In this document: positions 14,392-21,417 of the stretch, piece after piece | How positions within the stretch are numbered: position 1 is the stretch's first letter | Layout: each line of letters starts with the position of its first letter | Assembly: GCA_022568195.1 (NCBI GenBank) | Contig: JADFFS010000005.1 | Coordinates: 1-54,924, forward strand | DNA: 54,924 nucleotides | Direction of reading: 5' to 3' | Source of the DNA: Chloroflexota bacterium | GTDB taxonomy: Bacteria > Chloroflexota > Dehalococcoidia > Lucifugimonadales > UBA3495 | Position numbers and translations under genes: made by a program | Notes under the pieces: generated by a model | Seen by the model: only the letters and a program-made list of their open reading frames with translations | Told to the model about the DNA's origin: nothing | Databases searched by the model: none

Positions 14392-16728
14392 ATGCTCGAT
14401 TATAAACCCAACATCGTGTTGTCTAACCAGGAATTTAAGGTCGTAGGCACCAGGCCCATCCGCCACGACGGAGCCGATAAAGTCACCGGCCGCGCCCACT
14501 ATGGAGCCGACATCAATCTTCCCGGCCTGCTGCATGGAAAAATCTTGCGAAGCCCCCACGCCCACGCACGGATAAAGTCCATCGACACCAGCCGCGCCGA
14601 AGCTGCGGCAGGGGTCCACGCAGTGGTTACCTCGGCGGATTGGGAACAGCCTTCCGGCAAAGTGGAGGACTTGGCCGAAGGTTCGATCCACAACCTCCGC
14701 TTCCTGAGTAATAACATCCTGGCTAACGAAAAGGTCCTGTACAAGGGGCACGCCGTCGCGGCGATAGCAGCCGCCAGTCCTCACGAAGCAGAGCTGGCGC
14801 TGGCCCTAATCGACGTGGACTACGAGGTCCTGACTCCGGTGTTGAACTACAAGGACGCTATGGCCGACGGCGCGCCCTTGTTGCACGAAAGGCTGCTCAG
14901 CTTGTCCAACCCTGGCTTGCGGGCTGGTGGCTACAAGCCGGATGATGATACCAGCGTAGGCACTAACGTAGCCAACCACTTCGAGTTCCGGCTGGGGGAC
15001 GTTGAGCAAGGCTTCAAAGAGGCTGACGTCATCGTGGAAAAGGAGACTCAGACCGCGGCGGTGCACCAGGGCTACATTGAGCCTCACACGGGTACCGCCA
15101 TGTGGCAGGCCGACGGCAGTTTGACCATCTGGTCCAGCACCCAGGGTCACTTCAACTGTCGGGACCTGATGTCCAGGCTGTTGGGCCTTCCCGTCTCCAA
15201 GATCAAGGTCATCCCCATGGAAATTGGCGGTGGCTTCGGCGCCAAGGGAATCATCTACTCGGAGCCGGTGGCGGCCTTGTTGGCCCGTAAAGCGGGACAC
15301 CCGGTGAAGGTGACCATGAGCCGGACCGAGGTCTTCGAAGCATCGGGGCCAACCTCCGGCACGGGCATCAAGGTTAAGCTGGGCGCCACTAAGGACGGAC
15401 ACTTGGTGGCGGCAGAGGCCGAGTTGTATTACGAGTCCGGCGCCTTCCCAGGCTCGCCGGTACCCGGCGCCTGCAACTGCATGTTCTCTGCCTATGACAT
15501 TCCCAACGCCTACATGAACGCCTACGACGTAGTGGTGAACCGGCCCAAATCGGCGGCCTACAGAGCACCCGGCGCTCCGGCCGCCGCATTCGCCATGGAG
15601 ACGGCCATCGATGAGCTGTGCGAAAAGCTGGGCATGGACCCCTTGGAGTTCCGGCTGCTGAACAGCGCCAAAGAGGGCACCCGCCGGGCCACCGGTCCGT
15701 TGATCCCCAAGGTTGGATTCATTGAAACCCTGGAGGCGGCCAAGAACCACCCCCACTATACAGCTCCTCTGGGAGGGCCGAACCGTGGGCGGGGTGTCGC
15801 CAGCGGGTTCTGGGGCAACGGCACCGGACCGTCCAGCGCCATGGCCATCGTGAATGCCGACGGAACGGTCAACCTGGTGGAGGGCTCGGCGGACCTCAGC
15901 GGTACCCGGGTCGCTTTCGCCCAGCAGTTGGCCGAGGTGCTGGGCATTCCGGTGGAGGACGTGAATCCCTCGGTGGGAGACACCGATTCCATCGGGTTTA
16001 CCTCCAACAGCGGCGGCAGCGGCGCTACCTTCAAGACCGGTTGGGCCTCCTATGAGGCCGGCCAGGACGTCAAGCGGCAGATGATTCAACGGGCCGCCAA
16101 GGTCTGGGAAATCCCTGAGGAGGACGTGGAATACACCGACGGAGTACTGCAACATAAGTCCGACTCCGAGCTGCGCTTGACCTTCAAGCAGATGGCCGCC
16201 CGGCAGAATGTTACCGGCGGTCCTATCACCGGGCAGGCTGGTGTCAACCCAGGCGGGGCCGGGCCTTGTCTCGCCACCCACATTGTGGATGTGGAAGTAG
16301 ACCCGGACACCGGCAAGGTGCAGGTCCTGCGCTACACCGCGGTTCAGGACGTGGGCAAGGCCATCCATCCCAGCTATGTGGAAGGCCAGATCCAAGGCGG
16401 AGCAGTTCAAGGGATAGGCTGGGGCTTGAACGAGGAATACGTCTTCAATGACAATGGGCAGATGCTCAACTCCACCTTCCTGGACTACCGGATGCCCATC
16501 TCCCTGGACCTGCCAATGATCGATACCGTGATAGTCGAGGTCGCCAACCCTGGCCATCCCTTCGGTGTCCGGGGCGTGGGCGAGGTGCCTATAGTTCCAC
16601 CCATGGCCGCCCTATCCAACGCCATCTATCATGCCTTGGGAGTCCGGGTGAACCAACTCCCCATGTCTCCCGGAGTTATTCTGGAAACCCTCTGGGAGAA
16701 GGATGGCGCCGGCAAGAACGGTGGGTAG
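14392..16728 (+). CDS. Molybdenum hydroxylase large subunit (xanthine dehydrogenase/CoxL family)
   Basis: 778 residues, full length for the molybdopterin-binding subunit. The N-terminal a/b hammerhead domain (VVGTRPIRHDGADKVTGRAHYGADI, SPHAHARI) covers about 1-130. The cofactor domain carries STQGHFNCRD, PMEIGGGFGAKG, NRPKSAAYRAPGAP, and near the C-terminus GVRGVGEVPIVPP with the catalytic glutamate of GVGE. The active-site loop AYRAPGA matches neither CO dehydrogenase form (AYRCSFR or AYRGAGR), so a CODH role is unlikely. Family members hydroxylate aromatic heterocycles or aldehydes using water. The usual FAD and 2Fe-2S subunits are not adjacent. A MoaD/ThiS-like gene begins 6 nt after the stop, suggesting co-transcription. 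The substrate is unknown. Confidence 0.92.
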   Translation: MLDYKPNIVLSNQEFKVVGTRPIRHDGADKVTGRAHYGADINLPGLLHGKILRSPHAHARIKSIDTSRAEAAAGVHAVVTSADWEQPSGKVEDLAEGSIHNLRFLSNNILANEKVLYKGHAVAAIAAASPHEAELALALIDVDYEVLTPVLNYKDAMADGAPLLHERLLSLSNPGLRAGGYKPDDDTSVGTNVANHFEFRLGDVEQGFKEADVIVEKETQTAAVHQGYIEPHTGTAMWQADGSLTIWSSTQGHFNCRDLMSRLLGLPVSKIKVIPMEIGGGFGAKGIIYSEPVAALLARKAGHPVKVTMSRTEVFEASGPTSGTGIKVKLGATKDGHLVAAEAELYYESGAFPGSPVPGACNCMFSAYDIPNAYMNAYDVVVNRPKSAAYRAPGAPAAAFAMETAIDELCEKLGMDPLEFRLLNSAKEGTRRATGPLIPKVGFIETLEAAKNHPHYTAPLGGPNRGRGVASGFWGNGTGPSSAMAIVNADGTVNLVEGSADLSGTRVAFAQQLAEVLGIPVEDVNPSVGDTDSIGFTSNSGGSGATFKTGWASYEAGQDVKRQMIQRAAKVWEIPEEDVEYTDGVLQHKSDSELRLTFKQMAARQNVTGGPITGQAGVNPGGAGPCLATHIVDVEVDPDTGKVQVLRYTAVQDVGKAIHPSYVEGQIQGGAVQGIGWGLNEEYVFNDNGQMLNSTFLDYRMPISLDLPMIDTVIVEVANPGHPFGVRGVGEVPIVPPMAALSNAIYHALGVRVNQLPMSPGVILETLWEKDGAGKNGG

Positions 16729-16734
16729 ATAGCC

Positions 16735-17007
16735 ATGGCAGACGTATGGATTCCAACTCGAATGCAGACCCTGACCGATGGACAGCAGATCGTACAGATA
16801 GAGGGCGCCACGGTGCGCCAGCTGATCAACAACCTGGAGAAGAAGTATCCCGGCACCAAGGCCCGAATATATGATGCCGAAGAGGATGAGCTACTCCCCG
16901 GCGTCGCCGTAATCGTCGACGGGGAAGCCAGCCAGCTTGGTTTGCTGGAACGGGTGGGAGAGAACAGCGAGGTCCACTTCCTTCCCGCCATCGGTGGAGG
17001 CGGCTGA
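16735..17007 (+). CDS. MoaD/ThiS family sulfur carrier protein
   Basis: 90 residues with a ubiquitin-like fold pattern: two N-terminal strands (VWIPTRMQTL, QQIVQIEG), helix ATVRQLINNLEKKYPG, then VAVIVDGEASQ and EVHFLPAIGGGG. The Gly-Gly C-terminus is where sulfur is carried as a thiocarboxylate after adenylation. Such proteins feed sulfur to molybdopterin, thiamine or other biosynthesis. It follows the molybdenum hydroxylase gene by 6 nt, so a role in assembling or sulfurating that enzyme's cofactor is a reasonable inference. No moaE or E1-like partner is in the window. Confidence 0.88.
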   Translation: MADVWIPTRMQTLTDGQQIVQIEGATVRQLINNLEKKYPGTKARIYDAEEDELLPGVAVIVDGEASQLGLLERVGENSEVHFLPAIGGGG

Positions 17008-17072
17008 CCCGGTACAATTCGGGGCCCTTGGAGCCAAGCCCATTGTGGTCGCTGTGTTAGCGCGCCGGCAAG

Positions 17073-17738
17073 ATGTTACTCCCCGGGGGCGCATCCGCGA
17101 CAGCCGAGAAAGCCGAGACCTCCGGCTCTCAGATGATTAATCCTGGCGACAACGGACCGATCATGCTCGCCTTTGTATTTTGGCATTGGCCCTTCCCTGA
17201 CGTGCGACCCCGGCGCTACGAGCGTAGCCTGGTGAAATTCCACGAGTCCCTGGCCAAAGCCAAACCCGAAGGCTTTTGTGGATCCTTTACCTTTAGGATT
17301 GAGGGTGCTCCCTGGCTCACCGACTGGGAACACAGCTACCAGGACGTGTATTTGCTGGAAGGTTCGGTGGCCCTGGACCGGCTTAATGCCGCTTCTGTAG
17401 GCGAGATCAGCGGGGAAGTACACGATGTCGTGGCCAGGGAGGCCGCCGGGGGCACAGGGGGTCTGTACCAATTACGGGAAGGACAGGTCGACTTTGCACA
17501 TGCCTGCTCCGGTATTTGGTTGCCCAAGCTCCGTTCGACCAGCTACCCGGACTTTTACTCTCAGCTGCTGCCGTGGACCGAGCAGCCCGGCGTCAGCCTC
17601 TGGCGCAGACATTTGGTCTTGGGACCGACCCCCGAATTTTGCCTGCTGGGGCCGGCCGAACTCCGGCCTCCACAAGTGGAAGGGGTAGTGTCCACCAAGC
17701 TGGACTTGATCTGGCCCAAGCCAACGGGCCGCCGGTAG
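17073..17738 (+). CDS. Protein of unknown function, possible alpha/beta barrel
   Basis: I do not recognise a named family. The open frame has 221 residues from ATG 17073, but the conserved-looking part begins at MLAFVFWHWPFPD (ATG 17163), so the first 30 residues may not be translated; no start has a convincing ribosome site. Features are a hydrophobic first strand, a basic helix (RPRRYERSLVKFHESLAKAK), a strand FCGSFTFRIEG, a Trp-rich segment, and a second hydrophobic half (RRHLVLGPTPEFCLLGP). The two-part strand-helix layout recalls dimeric alpha/beta barrel (EthD-like) proteins, but this is a guess. It lies between the MoaD-like gene and a SagB-type oxidoreductase on the same strand. Confidence 0.65.
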   Translation: MLLPGGASATAEKAETSGSQMINPGDNGPIMLAFVFWHWPFPDVRPRRYERSLVKFHESLAKAKPEGFCGSFTFRIEGAPWLTDWEHSYQDVYLLEGSVALDRLNAASVGEISGEVHDVVAREAAGGTGGLYQLREGQVDFAHACSGIWLPKLRSTSYPDFYSQLLPWTEQPGVSLWRRHLVLGPTPEFCLLGPAELRPPQVEGVVSTKLDLIWPKPTGRR

Positions 17739-17807
17739 TCAAGGTTTTATCCTAAGAACGGCCTCCGGCCGGTGTTGGCCAACCATGGGTGGTAAATCAG
17801 GGGGACT

Positions 17808-19418
17808 TTGACTGTGGTGGGCAGTGAATCCAGCGATTCGGCCATCTACTCCAATCGGGACACGCAAGCGTCCTGGAAGTACCACACCGCCACCAACCAC
17901 ACCTGGCACAGCGTCTCCACCAGCAGCCACTACATGGACTGGAACAACCAACCACGTCCCTTCAAGATTTATCCCGACCTCCCGGAACAGAGATTGCCAA
18001 CAGGCTTCCCCTCCAGCGGGATGTCCGCGTTGGACAGTTTGACGGGCGGCGCCTCTGGGGAGTCCGCCGAACTGACGCTGGAGAATCTGGCTGGCCTGCT
18101 CTACTACTCCGCAGGCGTAACCAAGGGCGCCGAGGGGCCGGGAGGCCGGATGTTCTTCCGGGCGGCGGCGTGCACGGGGGCTTTGTACCACATCGAGCTA
18201 TACCTGGTTTGTGGCGACCTGCCGGACCTGGAGGCCGGCGTTTACCAGTTCGGGGCCCATGACTTCGCCCTGCGCCGCTTGCGGGAGGGGGACTTCCGAG
18301 GGGTTCTGGCCGAAGCCAGCGCTGGGGAACCTTCGGTGGCGGATGCTCCAGTGGTCATTGTCACCACGTCGGTATATTGGCGCAACTCCTGGAAATACCA
18401 GGACCGGGCCTACCGCCACTGCTACTGGGACAGCGGCGTTATCCTGGCCAACCTGCTGGCCATGGGCAACGCCTACAGGTTGCCCCTCAAGGTCGTAGCC
18501 TCTTTCGCCGACGGTCCCGTGAACCGTCTGCTGGACCTGGACGAGCAGAGGGAAGTCGCCCTGCAACTGGTGCCCGTAGGCCGGTCGTCCCAACCGCCTG
18601 TGCTGCCCGCCGGCGAAGTTGTGCCCCTGGGCCTGAGGGTGGAACCCTATTCCCGGCGGGAAGTGGATTATCCGGCCATCAGGGAGATGCACGCGGCGTC
18701 TTCGTTGTCATCCCCTGAGGAAGCTAGCGGGTTGAGAGGCAGCCCGCCACCTTTGAAAGACCGGAAGGACCCCGAACCGCAGGGCACGCTGTTTCCCCTG
18801 GACCTGCCGCCCACGGAGGAGTTGCCCCAGGACACCATCGAAGAGGTGATCATACGAAGGGGGTCCAGCCGGCGATTCCGTCGGGAGAGCATCTCTTACC
18901 GCCAGCTATGCACCATGCTGGACCGGGCCACCCGGGGCGTCGACGCCGACTTTCTGGAAGAGCCGGGCGCCGCCCAAAGTCCCGAAGACGTCCCAACGCT
19001 GAATCAGCTTTACCTGATCGTTAACGACGTGGATGGGTTGCCGGCGGGCAGCTACGTGTTCCACCGGGACCGGGGAGCCTTGGAGCAGCTACAAGCAGGG
19101 GAGATGAGAGAGACGGCGGGGCGGTTGGACCTGGGCCAAGAGCTGGCGTCCGACGCCAGTGTCAACGTCTACTTCCTGACAGACCTGAACGCGGTTCTGG
19201 AGCGGTACGGCAATCGAGGCTACCGCATGGCTCAGATGGAAGCCAGCACCATGGGGGGCCGGCTGTACCTGGGGGCCTACGCCCAGAGGCTGGGGGCCAC
19301 GGGGCTGACCTTTTTCGACGACGAGGTAACCGAGTTTTTCTCGCCCCACGCAGAGGGGAAAAGCGTCATGTTTCTGGTGGCCGTGGGCAGGTCCACCCGC
19401 CGGAGGCGGACGGCTTAA
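17808..19418 (+). CDS. Two-domain SagB/ThcOx-type nitroreductase-family oxidoreductase
   Basis: 536 residues, about twice a single nitroreductase domain. The start SWKYHTATNHTWHS with DWNNQPRPFKIYP is the hallmark of SagB-type FMN dehydrogenases, which oxidise azolines to azoles in thiazole/oxazole-modified peptides. Domain 1 (about residues 85-260) has AACTGALYHIELYLV but lacks the FMN-binding arginine cluster. Domain 2 (about 340-530) has IIRRGSSRRFRRESISYRQL and the terminal VAVGRST strand. The two halves may together form one FMN site, as the two chains of a nitroreductase dimer do. The TTG start at 17808 follows AGGGGG. No YcaO cyclodehydratase or precursor peptide is nearby, so the substrate may be something else. 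Confidence 0.82.
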   Translation: MTVVGSESSDSAIYSNRDTQASWKYHTATNHTWHSVSTSSHYMDWNNQPRPFKIYPDLPEQRLPTGFPSSGMSALDSLTGGASGESAELTLENLAGLLYYSAGVTKGAEGPGGRMFFRAAACTGALYHIELYLVCGDLPDLEAGVYQFGAHDFALRRLREGDFRGVLAEASAGEPSVADAPVVIVTTSVYWRNSWKYQDRAYRHCYWDSGVILANLLAMGNAYRLPLKVVASFADGPVNRLLDLDEQREVALQLVPVGRSSQPPVLPAGEVVPLGLRVEPYSRREVDYPAIREMHAASSLSSPEEASGLRGSPPPLKDRKDPEPQGTLFPLDLPPTEELPQDTIEEVIIRRGSSRRFRRESISYRQLCTMLDRATRGVDADFLEEPGAAQSPEDVPTLNQLYLIVNDVDGLPAGSYVFHRDRGALEQLQAGEMRETAGRLDLGQELASDASVNVYFLTDLNAVLERYGNRGYRMAQMEASTMGGRLYLGAYAQRLGATGLTFFDDEVTEFFSPHAEGKSVMFLVAVGRSTRRRRTA

Positions 19419-19520
19419 TCCCACAGCACCTGGTAGATACGATTGGTCCCTGGTAGTCGCTGCGCATACCAATGCGAACGGAAATGGGCTCTTAAGGTTG
19501 GTCCTTAGTGTACTCTGGCC

Positions 19521-20561
19521 TTACACCTCCACCGGCTGGATTTTGACCGTTCGGCCTGATTGGGCCGACTCGATCAATGCCAGTGTCACTTCCACCACCC
19601 TCAGGCCGTCCACGCCCGTGGCGGCCGGCTCCCGGTCCTCTTCGATGGCCGCGTGGAAGTCCTGCAACTCGGCGATGAAGTTGCCCAGGTATTCGCTGGG
19701 GCAGGTGTGGGTCCGGTTCACGGTCTCGCTGACCACCTCGACCCGGCCCTGGCGCGACTCCCACAGCGTGGCCCGGCCGGTGACGCGGCCGTCGCTGCCG
19801 TAGACGGCGAAATCGTTGCGGGAATCGGGCATCAACCGGCCGCAACAAACCGTGGCGATGGTCCCGCCATCGAACCGCAACGTCATGGTGGCAAGCTGCT
19901 CCAGCTGCTGTTGGTTGGTCTGGCCGTCGGTGATGGCCGTCACCTCGGTCACCTCTTGCCCCAGCAGAAACCGCAGCAGGTCGACCACGTGGACGCCGGT
20001 GCCCATGATGGTGGAAGCGCCGCCAATCATCTCCGGGTCGTCCCACCATTGACGCAAGCCGGTGCGTGGGGGCGGCGCGCCTTGTCCCCGGACGCCGAAG
20101 CCCCACTGACCCTGGGCCAGGACCACCTTGCCCAAAGCGCCCTGGGCGATGGCCTGCCGGGCCATGAGGTGCCCTGGATGCGTTCGCAAGTGGTAGCCTG
20201 TGCCCAGCTTGACGCCCTGCTCCCGGCATCCCCGGACCATGGCGAGGGCATCCTCCAGGGTGGTGGTCATGGGCTTTTCCGCCAACACGTGTTTACCGGC
20301 CTGGGCAGACTGGAGGGCATGCTGGCAGTGCAGGGAGTTGGGCGAGGCGATGAACACGGCCTCTACCCTCGGGTCGCTGAGCATGTCGTTCAGGGAGTCG
20401 TAGGCGGCCTGGGCCCCGTGTTTCTCGGCAAAGGCCTCCGCCCGGCCGCGGTCCCGGCTGTAGACCGCCACCAGCTCCGCTCCTTCCGCGGCCGTAATCG
20501 CGGGGGCTATCTTGTTGTCTGGGTGTAGTCCAGTGCTGATGATTCCCCAACCCAGCGCCAC
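19521..20561 (-). CDS. Gfo/Idh/MocA family NAD(P)-dependent oxidoreductase
   Basis: 346 residues from the GTG at 20561, preferred because CGGAGGTG lies 4 nt upstream; the frame stays open to 20651 but that extension (rich in Arg and Trp) is unlike the family. The N-terminal Rossmann fold begins (V)ALGWGIISTGLH, followed by ELVAVYSRDRGRAEAFAEKHG, VFIASPNSLH and VLAEKPMTTT with the family's EKP lysine. The C-terminal alpha/beta domain follows with STIMGTGVHVVDLLRFLLG and the typical histidine. Members oxidise or reduce sugars, inositols and related compounds. It is divergent from the copper operon and probably unrelated to it. The substrate is unknown. Confidence 0.88.
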   Translation of the reverse strand: MALGWGIISTGLHPDNKIAPAITAAEGAELVAVYSRDRGRAEAFAEKHGAQAAYDSLNDMLSDPRVEAVFIASPNSLHCQHALQSAQAGKHVLAEKPMTTTLEDALAMVRGCREQGVKLGTGYHLRTHPGHLMARQAIAQGALGKVVLAQGQWGFGVRGQGAPPPRTGLRQWWDDPEMIGGASTIMGTGVHVVDLLRFLLGQEVTEVTAITDGQTNQQQLEQLATMTLRFDGGTIATVCCGRLMPDSRNDFAVYGSDGRVTGRATLWESRQGRVEVVSETVNRTHTCPSEYLGNFIAELQDFHAAIEEDREPAATGVDGLRVVEVTLALIESAQSGRTVKIQPVEV

Positions 20562-20672
20562 TTTGCACCTCCGGCCATGCTGTAATCGCCACCAAACATA
20601 AGGAACGGAGGCCTTCCTGTCAATTCGACCATCCCGGACCAAGCCGTTCATGGCCGTTCACGGGCGCATCTC

Positions 20673-20701
20673 TTGACTTGGAATCACCGTTCAGGTATCA
20701 T
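20673..20701 (+). promoter_or_regulatory. Promoter of the copper-responsive operon
   Basis: TTGACT (20673-20678), 17 nt spacer, TATCAT (20696-20701). Predicted start at about 20708, immediately before the CsoR-type operator, so repressor binding would block early elongation or open-complex formation. Confidence 0.7.
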
Positions 20702-20708
20702 CATTGTG

Positions 20709-20727
20709 TACCCCCCCCCAGGGGGTA
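20709..20727 (+). promoter_or_regulatory. CsoR-type operator
   Basis: TACCCCCCCCCAGGGGGTA is a G/C-tract pseudo-inverted repeat flanked by TA on both sides, the form recognised by CsoR-family repressors. It lies between the promoter and the csoR start, implying autoregulation of the operon. Confidence 0.75.
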
Positions 20728-20752
20728 TGGGTTTTCTAATGGGAGGATGGAT

Positions 20753-21019
20753 ATGGCAACTGACGCCAAAGCCGATACCTTGAAGCGGTTGAGCTACATC
20801 GAGGGCCATCTCTCCGGCATCCGCAGGATGCTGGAAGAGGACAAGTATTGCGTGGACATCTTGAAGCAGACCTACGCGGTGAGACGGGCTATCGAGAAGA
20901 TGGAGAGCATCCTCTTGGAGGGCCACCTGCACACCTGCGTGGTTGAAGGCATCAAGGATGGCCGGGAGGACCAGGTGGTGGGGGAGCTGACCGAGCTCTA
21001 TTTATTAGCCAACCGTTAG
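20753..21019 (+). CDS. csoR: CsoR family copper-sensing transcriptional repressor
   Basis: 88 residues from the ATG at 20753, which has GGGAGG six nt upstream; the frame is open upstream but that part overlaps the promoter and operator. It is an all-helical CsoR/RcnR protein: LKRLSYIEGHLSGIRRMLEEDKYC, then VDILKQTYAVRRAIEKMESILLEGHLHTCVVEG. The likely Cu(I) ligands are the cysteine of DKYC and the histidine and cysteine of HLHTC. CsoR binds GC-rich operators when copper is absent and releases on Cu(I). It is first gene of an operon with a DUF1330 gene, copA and a YHS protein, which supports a copper assignment. Confidence 0.92.
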   Translation: MATDAKADTLKRLSYIEGHLSGIRRMLEEDKYCVDILKQTYAVRRAIEKMESILLEGHLHTCVVEGIKDGREDQVVGELTELYLLANR

Positions 21020-21053
21020 TGGTTGTTATTTACTTGATGGGAGACGGTAAACA

Positions 21054-21341
21054 ATGGCAGCTTATGTGATTGCGGACATCGAAGTTACCGACCCGGCCGC
21101 CTTCGAGGAGTACCGGCAGAAGGTAGCGCCCATGATAGCCAAGTACGGGGGCAAGTACCTGGTTCGCGGCGGCGCCAGCGAAACGGTGGAAGGTGATTGG
21201 GTCCCCAAGCGGCTGGTGGTGATCGAGTTTGAAAGCATGGACCGGCTCAAGGAGTTCTACCACGGAGAGGAGTACCGCCCGGTCATGGCGATTCGCACCA
21301 AGTCCACCGTCAGCAAGTTAGTGATCGTGGACGGGGCATAG
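21054..21341 (+). CDS. DUF1330 domain protein
   Basis: 95 residues. A dimeric alpha/beta-barrel-like small protein: AAYVIADIEVTDPAAFEEYRQKVAPMIAKYGGKYLVRGG, then KRLVVIEFESMDRLKEFYHGEEY, the standard DUF1330 pattern. The biochemical role of the family is not established. GGGAG precedes the ATG. It sits 34 nt after csoR and 76 nt before copA on the same strand, so it is probably copper-induced, an unusual setting for this family. Confidence 0.88.
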   Translation: MAAYVIADIEVTDPAAFEEYRQKVAPMIAKYGGKYLVRGGASETVEGDWVPKRLVVIEFESMDRLKEFYHGEEYRPVMAIRTKSTVSKLVIVDGA

Positions 21342-21417
21342 CTTCACCTACCCCGGAAAATGCGAGGGAAGCAGCGATTCTCCAGAATAAACGGAATTGG
21401 CAAGTAAGGGTCTCAAA

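Noticed and set aside
14806-16557. Long 583-codon frame antisense to the molybdenum hydroxylase gene
   Set aside because: It is a codon-bias shadow: low-complexity His/Gly/Val composition and no family motifs, while the plus strand is a full, motif-complete enzyme.
14392-16728. Aerobic CO dehydrogenase large subunit (coxL)
   Set aside because: The active-site loop is AYRAPGA, not the form I or II signature, and coxM/coxS are not adjacent.
17808-19418. Thiazole/oxazole-modified peptide biosynthesis cluster
   Set aside because: Only the SagB-like enzyme is present; no YcaO, E1-like protein or precursor peptide was found around it.
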